From: Siphlonurus alternatus
Taxonomy: Eukaryota; Arthropoda; Insecta; Ephemeroptera; Siphlonuridae
Assembly: GCA_949825025.1 (NCBI GenBank)
Contig: OX463779.1
Location: 45,369,520-45,433,519, forward strand
Reading direction: 5' to 3'
Length of the DNA stretch: 64,000 nucleotides
Position 1 is the first letter of the stretch; every line of letters begins with the position of its first letter. Position numbers and translations under genes: made by a program. The notes beneath the pieces are model-generated. The model worked only from the letters and a program-made list of their open reading frames with translations, did no database searches and was not told the DNA's origin. This document shows positions 14,054-41,090 of the stretch, piece after piece.

Positions 14054-14466
14054 ATAATGAGATATTAGAATGTGAAAATTTTAGTGGCTTAATCGAAAGA
14101 AGGGGTAAAAATATGGTATTGTGAATTTATTCAGATTTTTCTGAGACCGGGAACTATTTTTAACAGGTTATTGAAAGTCTTTTTTATGACGTCACGGGCG
14201 GCACTCCTTAAGAAAAAGGATAGGGCAGTGCCGCCCGTGACGTCATAAAAAAGACTTTCAATAACCTGTTAAAAATAGTTCCCGGTCGCACTGCCCTATC
14301 CTTTTTCTTAAGGAGTGCCGCCCGTGACGTCATCAAAATTGACTTTAAATAATTTTTTAAAAATAGTTCCCGTTCTTAAAAAAATCTGAAAAAATTCACA
14401 GTACCATATTTTTACCCCTTCTTTCGATTAAGCCACTAAAATTTTCACATTCTAATATCTCATTAC
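14054..14466. mobile_element. Foldback element with rearranged double hairpin
   Basis: The outer arms start TAATGAGATATTAGAATG (left) and end with the complement near 14466. They include CGAAAGAAGGGGTAAAAATA and its complement. The inner part contains a second, near-perfect palindrome (about 14148-14284) around GGCACTCCTTAAGAAAAAGG, and that segment then occurs again in inverted order at about 14287-14325. TGACGTCA is present at 14187, 14238 and 14325. It is related to the element at 20712 by the GGGAACTATTTTTAA block. Confidence 0.8.
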
Positions 14467-15227
14467 ACGTTCTTTCAAAATAATATAAATTAATTCCAAA
14501 ATTCTGAGAGATTTTCTATTATTTTAAAATCTACTATGAAAAGAGATTTACGACAATAAATAATGTAAAATTTTCCCCTCCCTTACATGCCTTGAATATA
14601 AATAAGTTTACATATATATAGACGACATACAACGACCTTTTTTTCAAATTTATGTAATTCGATCAATAGATTATATAAAATCAGATTAAATATTCGTCAT
14701 ATAAATCGTTGATTTAATAAAGTGAATTTGTTTATTATCAACAAACATAATTTTATTACGTCATCTAAGGATATTTGCTATATATATTTTTGTATTTGTT
14801 ATAATATAAGGGTGTGTTTGGGTAGGCATCATGACGGTCGGGGGTAGGTGGTGGGGGTGGTGGCAACTGCGAAAAAGAAGTCTCGGTGGCAGCTGAGCCC
14901 CAGGGTGTGAGAGAAGGGAGGAAATCAATCGACATCGTCAGTTTCTCTCTACACCAAACCATCATATTTTTTAGCAGCGCCGGCAGCAGCACGCTAGTAT
15001 AACAGTATGAGAAAGAGAGAGAGAAAGAAAGGAAAAAGATCGTATTGACATATAGTGAAGAATGAAATATATAGAGTAGAATGGCAGTAGCACCCCCGCT
15101 CTTTATTATGAACGTGATAAATCTTCGTACTTAAATTTTACAATCATTTTTGTTAAAAAAAAAAAAAAAAAAAATTACAAACATTATATCCACTATAACA
15201 TTCTTTTTAGAAGCTATTATTTATAAT

Positions 15228-15610
15228 TTATTTTTTTACAAGGATACACCGCTAAGAACTTACACAGCTCGCGGTGGGGAAGGGATAAGGTAGGGCTGGT
15301 AGGGAAAGGGTGGTGGCTTGTTACGTGTCTCAGCATTCACTGAGGTGAGACTGAGGGAACCGTAGAAAACCTAAGTCAGACGGGCACCTCTATTTTTTTT
15401 TATCAATTAATGGACCAAAGAGAAATCCAAAGCCTGGGGAACCACACACAAATGTACATCACTGCATTGGGTGGACAGCGAGATGAATTTACCACAGGAA
15501 GAAAGCAACGTAATTTTTACTTGAAACGGTCACCCATCCAAGTATTAATCACGCTCGACGTTGCTTAACTTCGGTGATTTAACGCGAACCGATTAATGCA
15601 TTGCGTCACA
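15228..15610 (-). repeat. 5S-rRNA-derived SINE, minus strand
   Basis: On the minus strand it runs from a 5S-like head (AAATCACCGAAGTTAAGCAA, TTAATACTTGGATGGGTGAC) through a body with a GACTTAGG...CTCAGTGAATGCTGAGACA block to a tail ending TGTATCCTTGTAAAAAAA at about 15230. Same family as 12950 and 32690. Confidence 0.88.
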
Positions 15611-17166
15611 CAAAATCTAAAAAAAAAGGGCTCATTTATTGTTCATATTAGAATCAAATGTTTTATAAAGTTTTGTCACACAGTAAAATGAAATGACCTT
15701 CTTAAAATTGGTTTCAGTTGAGTTAGCCACTGATAGCGAGCTAGCGAAGACGTGAAGAAACTCTTTCCAACTTGTGAGGACCCTCCTCGCCCTTGTTACA
15801 ATTATCAGCGGCGACAGAGAGGCACATTTTGTCTGCACTGCACGCACCGTTCTAAACGTACCTTTCATGTCAATGAAACTAATCCCAAGGAGAACGAAAA
15901 AAAAAAAAAAAAAAAAATGGTAAATCGAAGTTGTATATATTTTGTGAGACGTGTCTAAATTTTAATATCAGTATCATGCTAAAAATATTTTACACGCAGT
16001 ATTTTAATAAATCTTATTGTTTATAATCAGATCATGCAGTCGTGTGTGAATTCAGGAAGGGGAGGAGGCTGCAGTGTCTCTCCCTCCCCCCTCCCCCCAC
16101 CATGAAATTTTGAATTTAACATTGGCAATATAGGCATTTCCCTACTTCATTTTTTTTTTTTTCAATAAAATTGGCCAGCCCTATTTTTTCTTTTTCTTTT
16201 CTGGAGCCTATAAAGATTTGAAATTATTTATTTTCAATTAATTATTTAATATTATTTAACAAATGGAACAATAAAATTAATATTACATATTTTATATTAT
16301 TTCAAAGTTTTCAAACCAAGCTAATAATTTAGACAATGAAGTGCTGCTTTCGTATAAATTACCCGAGCCTGTACATAAACGTGTTACTATTATTTTATAT
16401 AAAACTCTCAAATTGTTACATTGTTTTCTACCCACGCTGATTTTCGTTAAAAAAATGACAGCTATAAAAAAAATACATGTTATTGTTTAAAAAAAATATA
16501 TGAATGGGACATGCTCTATTTTTCTAAATATCAATTAAATGTTTTGTCATACAAATTTGTGACCTATTATTATCAAATTGCTCTGAATAAAAAGCTAACA
16601 GAATAAATGCTGAATATTCTCTTTTCTCTATCATTTAACTGAAGTAAAAAATATGCGTGCTAATGTGTTTATGTGATTGTATATATTCTTTTTATATTAT
16701 GCATATACTTTCATAATGCTAATAAAAAAGATATAGCTACAATTTTATTATATTATGATTATATAAAACAGTTGTTCTTTTTAAAAGTTATTCTTTTTTT
16801 AAAACTATTTTTTTTAGAGATATTTCTATTGCTAATGTTGTTATGTTATATCACATGTATATATATAAAGTGTTATATGAGATTTTTATAGCTCAGATGA
16901 GGGGTAAAATTTTGAATCAATATAAAATTTATTGCTCCATCACGTGATCGGGCGTTCGCGTGGGAGCACTCTGCAATAAAAAAACTTTTACACCAGCGAA
17001 AAAAAATTAGAAAAAATGTATAAAATGTAAAACGCTGACAACCGTTTTACAACAATAACACTCAGAGAAGGGTCGTGTACTTCATAAATATTCTGAAAAA
17101 ATATTTATAACCAAAATATTATAAATAAACCATATTATTTTTTATTAAAAAAATTCTCCAATATTA

Positions 17167-18394
17167 TTTGTTCGTAAATCCTGCTCGGTGTACTCTGAGC
17201 AAGTCTAAGAACAAAAATCGTGACGTCATTTGCACTGCACTCCCCACTCCACCCTCTGAGCTGGTATAAGAAAGTGCGGGCATACAATATACATGTTTTC
17301 TAAGGTAAAAAAATGAGCTTGTTTCAATGGTAGTGTCAAAATTAGGATAAAATGATTTTTTTACTATAGTAAGGGTCAATATCTCATTAGAGGTTGTTTT
17401 TATCACATTTTAAATTACCCCATTAGATTTAACGTGTTTTGAACCCCCTAGAAATAAAATTTGGTGCTGATCAGAGAAAATTTTTCTATCAACTTAAGGC
17501 TTAACCTGAGAAATTTGGAGGAAAAATTCGCTACAACAGATTTTCTTCAAATTAATTTGGTGGACTCACAACAATCGTCAAATTAGCTCTGAATTTTTTC
17601 GGAATTTTTTAACCGTTGGTTTAATTATAATTAATTTATTTAAATGAGAATTTTGTATCCTTCCAATGTTAAATTTGTTAATTAGCATTGCAAAAAAACT
17701 ATACAACAGATTCTTTTACTTTTTTTTTTTTACTAAAACCTAATTTTTTAGACTATTTTTCTGAATTGTTTTCATATATTTTGAACCGTGGCGATGATCG
17801 TTACCTATATGTGATGAGAAATGTGGCAACGTTCTCAAGGACTGTAGTCACCACCCCCTCCTAAAAATTTATGCGCATTCCAATGCAAACAGTGTTGCCA
17901 CTATAGCCACGCCTCTTGACCTTGACAGACAAATTCTCAGGTTATACCTTAAAGGCCCTATGACCATTTCACAGTATTAAGTCCACAGTTAGTATTGCCT
18001 CAGTATGATCGGCTATTATTAGCTCTGATATTATTGCTGCTGGAATTTTTTTTTTCTATGTAATGCAGCCGTATCATACTGAGGCAATACTAACTGATGT
18101 GGACTTAATACTATGAAATGGTCATAGGCTCTTTAATTTAACATGGAAATCCCATAAGGAAGTAATGCAAATCGTGAATCCACCCCTAATAAGACATGAA
18201 ATATTAGTTTTAAAAAAATTCAAACACATGTCAAAAAAACTTACAACCCTTGGCTTTATGTATGCCAAATTTCAACTTTCTAGCTGAAAGTCCTCCCGCC
18301 GAAAATTTAGCGTACGATCAGAACACCATTTCTGGCCCAGTCTGTATAATACTGGTGCGGGCAAGGTGTACACCGAGCAGGGTTTACGAACAAA
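17167..18394. mobile_element. ~1.2-kb DNA element with ~26-bp inverted ends
   Basis: The left end TTTGTTCGTAAATCCTGCTC and the right end, whose complement reads TTTGTTCGTAAACCCTGCTC, continue as GGTGTAC on both sides. No long open frame is present, so it is probably non-autonomous. A separate TTAA foldback (17953-18132) lies inside it. A diverged end-like sequence also occurs at about 19548 (GTTCGTAAAAATCCTGCCCG). No clear target duplication was found. Confidence 0.6.
17953..18132. mobile_element. TTAA-flanked foldback MITE nested in a larger element
   Basis: It starts AGGCCCTATGACCATTTC and ends GAAATGGTCATAGGCTCT, with TTAA at 17949-17952 and 18133-18136. The arms of about 65 bp contain AGTATTGCCTCAGTATGATC and its complement. 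No coding capacity. Confidence 0.75.
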
Positions 18395-18463
18395 CCTAAA
18401 GTTTAAATGAAATGTATTTTTAATTGGAAAAAAAAACTTCCTACTGTATATCAAAATTACTTA

Positions 18464-18577
18464 TATGCGTTCACATGATGGTGTTTAAAATATACGTATT
18501 CGTTGACGACGGATAATGTTATTCTTATGAGGTTTCATCAACGGATACGTATTAAACACCGTCATGTGAACGCAGTG
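18464..18577. mobile_element. ~113-bp hairpin MITE, copy 1
   Basis: The arms GCGTTCACATGATGGTGTTT and their complement ...AAACACCGTCATGTGAACGC enclose GTTGACGACGGATAATG and TTATTCTTATGAGGT. The copy at 46749 has the same arms and an identical loop region. No coding capacity. Confidence 0.8.
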
Positions 18578-20388
18578 ATTGTCACCTATAACTTTATTAT
18601 AAAACCAATTTTGTTTTAATATTCATTTTAGATTTTATCACTAATTGCAAACGCTATCTTCTTAATATAGTTAAAACGATATGTTGCTTTTACATGACAT
18701 GTAATTAAAAATGTAATATTACCTTTAATGTAATATACGTAAATAAGGAATGTGTTTTTAATTGTATTTAATAAAGTGTACATGCATGATGATATATTTG
18801 ATATAAAAAAATGTAATTTATTAACTCTGAAACATTTTGAACAGAGAATTTCTTTAAAAAAATGAGGAAGTCTTAAAAAAAAATCTTTATTATTTAACAA
18901 GATGAAAGTTAAAAGTAATTTTTTTTTAATATTAACACCATTAATTAATATTAATTACATTCTTTTATACAAGTTTCGAAAAGAAAGAACTCGTTACATG
19001 GTGTCAAAATGAAAGTGTTAATTATAATAATATACATTATTACAATGCCATTTTTTTTTAATATTAAGAAGTTATTGAGACCAAATTAAAAAAAAAAAAT
19101 AACGCTTTCTGATCAGGTAAATTTTTTTTTTCATACATCTATAAGTATTGAAAGCAATTAAAAAGTTACTAATTTATCATATTTACTGCTAATATTAATT
19201 ACTAATATTAAGATCAACAATTAACGTGTCATAGTATAAAGACTTTTAAATAAATTTGTAAATTTGTATATTAAGAACTTTATTGTGCTAAATAATGTGA
19301 TGTTAATAATTAATATATAAACGAACACAATTTTAAGTATTGAATTATTTATAGAAAATAGGTTTGAATAATGTTAGGGGATGTGTGTTTAAAATTAATC
19401 AATTTAAGAAAAGCTAATGTTAATTAGAATTAAATATATTATGTATATTATGTTACAATTGATCATGCTGTACAGCTTATGATCAAATTAAAATTTTGAA
19501 TTTTAATAAAAACATTTATAACAATGTTCATATTAGGTATGTTCGTAAAAATCCTGCCCGGTATACACTTTCTGCACCCAATCGACCTTAACCTCTTGGA
19601 CATAAGGTCGATTTGGTGTAGAAAATGTACTCTGAACAGAACTATTTTATATCTCTCACATTACAAGAACTGATATATTAATGTATACTATGAACTTGAA
19701 TTAATATTAATTTATTAAAATAAAACGTCCTTGAAGTGAATGATACAATCATCAGTATGACAAAAGAAGGGTGTGACGGTCTACAGGGCGAGGTGCGACT
19801 CCAACCAAGGAACAAAACCTCACCTTAGTGACCCTGCATACCGCATACTGAGTAGCTATACACCGGACTAGAGTGAACGTCAATATAAGCCTTGACATTT
19901 TGCTGCTGCGACACGTTCTATAGCATCATATACTAAAATAGGGGAGCAAGCAAGCAAGCAAGCAAGCTTGTCATATGAGAGTAACTCAGTTAACTTTAAC
20001 ATCCGCTACTCTAATATGTGTTGTATGGGTGTGATGTTGGTGATTATATATCATGATGATGCCTACAAAACATATTATATAAAACGACCATCGTCCATAA
20101 TATACACACACTATATAATAGCCTATTAACTATAATAACCATCAACTCAAGGATAAACTCTTTTTTTTTATTATAATAATACTTATAATTAAGTTTTACA
20201 TCGTTTTTATTATCTATTATATGACAGTATATTATAATATATATATTTTTTTTAGCTACAATAATTATATTATTTTAAAACAAACATAAAATGAAATGTT
20301 TTCAGATGCTATAAAAATGTTCGTAATTACAATTTACATTTATATGCTTGAATGAGTGCAGTTTATTAGTAATGTAAATATTCCTTCC

Positions 20389-20712
20389 GGGCACTTGACG
20401 CAGTGGTATACCCCTCTCTGATTCGTAATCGGATGGTCGTGAGTTCGATCCCATGCACCGCCAAAATTTTCACAAGTAGCCGCGGTTGCTAAAGAACATG
20501 GCACCCATTCGTGCATCAGGGAGGTAATTGATGGCATCCTCCATCAATTGCTGACCATCCTGACTGAGGTTTCAATGGTTTCCTCAGTCACAATCAGGCA
20601 AATGATAGGATGGATTTGCTATAATATATTATAAGCCATGACAGCCCCGGTTTGGAAGAAACCCACAAAAGTCGAGTCCTCGAAGATCCGGGAAGTTAAA
20701 ATCAGTCACTTA
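20389..20712 (+). repeat. tRNA-headed SINE
   Basis: The head (20389-20462) has a tRNA layout: an A-box-like TTGACGCAGTGG, an anticodon arm CTGATTCGTAATCGG with loop TTCGTAA, and a B box GAGTTCGATCC. The acceptor stem does not pair well, so it is not a functional tRNA. The body contains GACCATCCTGACTGAGG...CCTCAGTCACAATCAGG, the central domain shared with the 8030 copy and the 5S-headed SINEs, then a tail with CGAGTCCTCGAAGATCCGGG. Confidence 0.8.
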
Positions 20713-21035
20713 ATGGAGTATTGACCTCAATTTTTTTTTATTGCAGAAATGGATAGAGGGTGAAAAGTTACGCCACCCTGATTTTTTTCAGATTTTTTTG
20801 AGTCCGGGAAGAATTTTTAAAAAATTATTAAAAGTCCCTTTTGTGACGTCACGACGCGGCAAGTCCTATCTTTTTCTTAAGGAGCGGCGTTTCGTGACGT
20901 CACAAAAAGAACTTTCAATAGTTTTTAAAAAATAGTTCCCGGGCTGTAAAAAATCTGAAAAAAATCAGGGTAGCATAACTTTGCACCCTCTATCCATTTC
21001 TGCAATAAAAAAATTGAGGTCAATACTCTATTGTG
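20712..21035. mobile_element. Foldback MITE, GGGAACTATTTTT family
   Basis: The left arm GGAGTATTGACCTCAA leads into ATTGCAGAAATGGATAGAGG, and the right arm is the complement, CCTCTATCCATTTCTGCAAT then TTGAGGTCAATACTC. Each arm has a GACGTCAC palindrome (20844 and 20895) and the block TCTGAAAAAA. The centre is TCCTATCTTTTTCTTAAGGA. Related copies are at 42757, 47190, 54130 and 59461. Confidence 0.82.
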
Positions 21036-22867
21036 ACCAGTACCCTACAACAGGGTTCAGTTGAAGCAAACAAATATATATCTTATATTCCTTTCTTTCG
21101 ATTATAAAATAATAAATTATTTTTCATCCCAGAATTTATGGAAAAGGCATTTTTGATTTTAATATATATACTCTTTATAATATTGATCTTTAAAGTAAAT
21201 TCTTCTTTTTTTTATTTATAATATTTATTCAAAACAGACTTATACTGGTTAGGTAGTCCCATGGTAAAGAAAGGTATATATTCAGTAGAAAATAACCTGG
21301 TTCTAAATAAAATTGTTTTAAAAGTGCTTCTCTCTCTTTGCCTTCAAAGTAAACACATTGCTATCAAAACAGAGCTTTAGAGCTTTATAAAAACATTATT
21401 ACTTTTCAGCAAATATTAAACTTTGTAAACATGATATTAAAACGTGCAATGAATTGCGTATATAAGCATATTTTTATTACCCGGATGTATGATCATAACT
21501 CCATACACCAGAACAAATAATTTAATTACTTTTAATTTAACTTGTTAAGAATTTTTTAATAAAAATGTACTAAAAAATTGAATAGTAAATAAAATATACA
21601 TAAAAAAACAAGAAATTTTAATTATTTTATCAATATTATTATTTTAATTACTTTAATATTAAGTTATAATCATTAAAACAAATGAAATAATGCATTAAAA
21701 TGTAAGCTAGATAATTTAGCTTTAAAAAACCCAGATATTGAATGTTAAATAAAATATACCTAAAAAGAAACAAGAAATTTTAATTATTTTATCAGTATTA
21801 TTATTTCAATTACTTTAATATTAATTAATCATTAAAACAAATGAAATAATGCATTAATGTAAGATGATTTACCTTTAAGAAAATTTATTTCTTTTTAAAG
21901 CTGCTCACTTGTAAAAGACTTGAAGATTACTGAGTATGGAATTGGAAATAATTGACGTAAAAATGTGAGGAAGCAATTAGAACTGTGGTTGGCACTCGAG
22001 AATGCTGTTACCGCCTAAGAGTGGAGGTAGAGGGGTCTCTTGCATTGTATGACTCAGACGGGTCAGGGGTCAGCATACGACATAGCAGAAGCACTCAACC
22101 ACAAGGACCTGACTTGAGAACAATCCACTAGAGTAATACCTGGATACTACAGTTTAATTAAGTTAAATATCACATAGGAAGTGCAACGTTTTTTCATATT
22201 AAACTTCGTAATTTAAACTTGGAGAAATGAAAAATTTTATTTTTAAATTTCATTGTTTAAAAAATGAATACGTAAAGGATAAAAACTAAAGATTTCTGAA
22301 GATAATTTCAAATTTATCAGACAGTATAACTGTGATGATAATATACTTGCACGTTAGATAATAAAGTTAGCTATAGTCTCTCATGAGAACCATGTCATTA
22401 TTATAGGGTCTTTGTCTTGTATTGTCTTCGAACAAGAATGTGCAAGTGAGGCTAGTTAATAAGTAAAGCTACTTTCGTACTCAAATTAACAATTAAAACG
22501 GAAGCTTCTGACCTCATCTAAGGTATAAACTCAATTATTCATCATTAAGTTAGTTCATTGTAAAATATTGGCATATAATAGAATTAAAGGCATTAATAAT
22601 ATACAACTTTGTTAACAAATCTGATGTATAATACATTAAAGGAGGAAATAAACAAATTTTTCTTCATCAAATTATGTTTTTAATTACCAATATATAGATT
22701 TATTTTATAGTTGTATTAGAATTAATAATGTAAAATAATAATAAGTTCGATTAAAATTAAAAAAAAACGAAATCAATGGTTATCAATAAATCAATATACC
22801 AACTGTTACATAAAAAGTTTTAAATAATATTTTAATTACATAAAATTTATAAATTCTAATATTTTAA

Positions 22868-23252
22868 GGATTAATGTCAGTGGGATGAAAAATAAGCTTA
22901 GTAGATGGTGAACCACTCTGAAAATTTCAGCAAACCTTCCTGACACCATGAAATTATTTTTCATGAAAAGAAAAAAATATATATATACTAAAATCAGTGA
23001 AATTTTCGATATATTCAGCATTTAAGATTAGCATTGTTTTAAATGGGGACTGTTGTGATTTTTAATCAAATCAGTATCTTTTTCATACGAAAAAATTAAT
23101 TCATCAAACAAAATCTACAGCACCCATTTGTTGTTTATTTTACATTGATCAGCAAAAACTAATAATTATACTGTCCTTTATTTTATGGACTAAAAATGTT
23201 TTCAGTTTTCCATCGGAAAATATTGAGTAATGGTCGCCGCGGTGACATATTA
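22868..23252. mobile_element. GGATTAATGTCA foldback family, copy 1
   Basis: The left end follows TTAA (22864-22867) and reads GGATTAATGTCAGTGG. The interior shares CAAATCAGTAT, GTCCTTTATTTTATGGACTA and AAAATATTGAGTAATGG with the copy at 43737. The right end is eroded (GGTGACATATTAAG). Non-coding. Confidence 0.7.
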
Positions 23253-24119
23253 AGATGTTTTTACATTTTGTTTAATTAAAACAAATATTACAAATTTTAT
23301 ACTGGATGATATCTTCAATGCTTTCTTTATTAAATTAGCAACTTGTACAAATATGGATCTATATATATTTATAACATGCTTACGTCATAGTCAATATACG
23401 TGCCTTTTTGTACTAGATAGTGTATGACACAGACATATACGTAAGAACCACACCTTTGAGACAAAACATGTATAATACCATACCTTCTTTTATAAAGTAA
23501 TTTAATTATTTTTCTTTTATTACAACAATATGATCATTCTCTATTAGAATTTCGAAACTCTTAGCAAATTACAAAGAGGAGTCTATATAATTTTTGGGTG
23601 TGGTTTACAATTTAATTGTATATTTCTTACAATGAAATTTTATGAACAATAATTGATTGAAGTATGAATGAGTAAGTGCAAATAAGGAATAATGTTCTTT
23701 CAAAATGTAACTATCAATCACAAAATGTATTTAAACATCTCTTCCTCCTACGTCAAATTTTCTTTGTGTGACTGTACACGCTTTGTTATTGTTTCCAATC
23801 TTCTTAAGGTAATGTTGAGAAAGTATGTGATGATGTTCCAACCTCGTTGTAGGGCGTCTGCATCTGAAGAACTTCTTCTTACAGAGTGCAAACGAGCAAG
23901 GTCGAGCTCCACCAAAAGTAAATTTGTAAACAATCTGTTGCCTCCTTTAACGAGCAAGCTGCCTTCTATTATATAATGAACTTAACACCCACTCTTAAGT
24001 ATTGCTAATTGTCAGAAATTATTACGTATATAAGATGAGAGATTTAAACTTGTCATAAATATATGATTCATGAAGAATGATGACTCAGAAACTAAAATAA
24101 CAAAATCTCTCACTCTCTT

Positions 24120-24123
<4 letters not shown>

Positions 24124-24201
<78 letters not shown>
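24124..24201 (+). repeat. (CT)n microsatellite
   Basis: About 78 bp of CT repeat that directly abuts the TTAA of the foldback element at 24206. Confidence 0.97.
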
Positions 24202-24203
<2 letters not shown>

Positions 24204-24205
24204 AA

Positions 24206-24595
24206 GGGTAAGGTGATACGCCTAATGTTAAAAATATTTCCACACATGAAAATTATAAAACATAATTATCTTAAAATAATGTTCTCTATACTCTATATAC
24301 ATCTCCTATATCAGTAGCTAATATATCAGGTATATATACAAAATCGATCTAGTTTTTGAGTCATGAATTTTTAAAGTTGACTACTTTAACATGGAGAAAT
24401 GAAACCTCCTTGTTAAATTAACATAGTCAACTTGAAAAATTAGTAATTCAAAAACTAGATCGAATTACCTGATATACCTGATATATTAGCTATATTGATA
24501 TAGGGAATGTATAAAGAGAAGAATATTTTAAGATATTATGTTTCATAATTTTCATGTGTGTAAATATTTTTAACTTTGGGAATGTTACCTTACCC
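24206..24595. mobile_element. TTAA-flanked foldback MITE, GGGTAAGG family, copy 2
   Basis: It starts GGGTAAGGTGATACGCC and ends GGGAATGTTACCTTACCC, with TTAA at 24202-24205 and 24596-24599. The internal arms contain ATATATCAGGTATATA and TTTAAAGTTGACTACTTTAA, as in copies 1, 3 and 4. Confidence 0.8.
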
Positions 24596-26115
24596 TTAAC
24601 ACACTACATATACCAACAAAACATCAAAACTCATTTCAATATTAAATCATTACAAAATTAATAATAAATATTTTCCTTATAAAATTATGCCTTATTCATA
24701 TATAATATGAATGTCATTGAATATTGAAATATTAATCCATTATTTAAATACAGGTGAATAAATTTAAGTCAAATTTGAAGCACGTGAAAATTCTATCTCT
24801 CTCTTTCAAGCTCTCTTACAATCTTAATGTTTCCTCTCTCCTTTTCATCACTATTAAAAAAAAAATACACCTTATAAGAGAGTAATGAAAAATTTTCAAT
24901 ATTGCTTTGGCTTCTGAGAATGAATGAGTTTTGCAAGATGACACATAAGTAAAAAAAAAAAAAAAAAAAATCTTTCTTTCCTTTTAATAAGAGTTCTTCT
25001 AATATCGTTGCTCCTCGTACTTTTTCAAAAATAAGAGGAAAGAATTTTAGTTTCAGAGGAGAAAAAAAAAATATATATATTCTCATTCAAGCGTATGATG
25101 GAAGTAAGTCCATTTTTTTCAAGAGTATGAGAGCTTGCATGGTCGTGTGATACGGAGCGTGTGGTGTATATAGGGGGAAATGAGGAATGGGATATACCGG
25201 CCGTCATACCTTTCGTACGATTTAAACCTTGGTGATCCTCATCTTCTCGCCTTCTTTCTCTCTCTATAGTAGTGGTCAAATGGAGTATAATACTGACCAC
25301 ATCATATAAAGGAACCTTTACCCATCGTTGCACAATATATTCTTACTCCGGATATATATAAAAGGAAGAATAAAGATAAGTACATATATTATTATATGAA
25401 GCGAGAAAATATATAGAAAAGGGAGGGTATTTTTTTTTAAATTTTATTATGTAAAAATGAAATATAGAACCGGAAAGTATGATAACGGTTCTATATATGA
25501 CAACATTGATGACCCCTTGACTTGAAAAGGGTATCGTATAGAAGAAGAGGACAATGATTCTTCAACATACAATAGCTGTGGTGAAAAAGATGAGAGGGTA
25601 GAGAGAATGTCGTCATATGTGATTTAACGTACCTAATAATATCATTTGAAACTCAGGTCACACGCCAACCTAATATCTAATATATATATATATTTATTTT
25701 TTTTAACTCCGACTTGTGAAACCTGTGCAAGTGCTTTTTTATTTTATTTTTTTTTATTCTTCTCTTGTACAAGTAAAGCAATGTGCCCTCCGAGATATAT
25801 ACTATATCCTATTGTAGCCTTTTGTAAAGTTCAGTTGTAATAATGAAAAGTAGAACAATGGATAAAAAAAATTAAATAGCATTGTTACGTCATCACAACT
25901 ATAAGAGAATTATATAAAAGAGAGGTAGGTATATACAGATTAATGACATTTTCCTCTTTTTACGTACGTAAATGAATACTGTTTTATATCTTTTATCTTT
26001 TTTTTTTATTCTTTTAGATTTTCAAATAAAAATAATGTAATACAAAAAAAAGGTTTCAAATTTTTTACTTTTTATTCTAGATACATTAAAAAATATAATT
26101 AAAAATATATAAATA

Positions 26116-26121
26116 TTTATT
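26116..26121 (-). terminator. Candidate poly(A) signal of the Ly6-like gene
   Basis: TTTATT on the plus strand, AATAAA on the gene strand, about 120 bp beyond the stop codon. The region is so AT-rich that chance matches are common, so support is weak. Confidence 0.3.
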
Positions 26122-26242
26122 GAAATATAAGAGGAAATTATATAATAATAAAAATAATAAAGAATGTACAAGAAAAATAATATTATATTTGATAAAATTA
26201 TTGAATTTAATCAAAGAAAGTGTTTAGTGCTGCCACCTATGT

Positions 26243-40608
<14,366 letters not shown>

Positions 40609-41090
40609 CTTGGAATTATTTGATGTCGTATGAGACTGATGATACCATACTCTCATAATTCATAAAAGACTCTAATCTACTTATATTGATAACGCGAAAA
40701 AACTTGATAACTCGTTAATCTCGTTATCATTTTAATGGACATTGAGAAAATAAATATTTTTACAAAAATTATTTCTGCAATACATTTGCAATAAAAATAT
40801 ATTATTTCAGTTATTTTTTTGTATAACTTTATTACCATCATCTTTTATTATTTTAATTAAAATTTTGATATTGCAGGACATTTAAATTTTAAATACCTAC
40901 GTCACAAGCAAATTTATTGACAAAATACGCGATAGATGTCACTAGCGCATAGGCACGTTCGATCCCAAAACCACAGAGAACACGTCACAGCAAAAGGCCG
41001 GCCCGATGTCAACAGCTGACAAAATAGTGCAGTAATTTTTCCTAGTGTATTTTCAATTAAAACTATTATAATTAATAAATATTGTTAAAA
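40609..41090. promoter_or_regulatory. Divergent intergenic region, Ly6-like / SPCS3
   Basis: About 0.5 kb separates the start codons of two genes transcribed away from each other, and it must hold both 5' UTRs and promoters. It has a GC-richer patch at about 40910-41030 next to SPCS3. No defined core element is claimed. Confidence 0.45.

Larger units (their letters stand above)
20713..26242. other. Intergenic, downstream of the Ly6-like gene
   Basis: No convincing exon. Besides the listed foldbacks and (CT)n tract, about 21560-21880 contains a tandem duplication of roughly 200 bp: AATTTTAATTATTTTATCA and ATGAAATAATGCATTAA occur twice in the same order. The remaining sequence is AT-rich with poly-A/T runs. 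AATAAA signals for the minus-strand gene lie here, for example the complement of 26116-26121. Confidence 0.6.

Noticed and set aside
25025..25333. Minus-strand frame of about 100 codons
   Set aside because: No recognisable domain and no splice signals; its C-terminal half is AT-rich, Phe/Ile-biased sequence.
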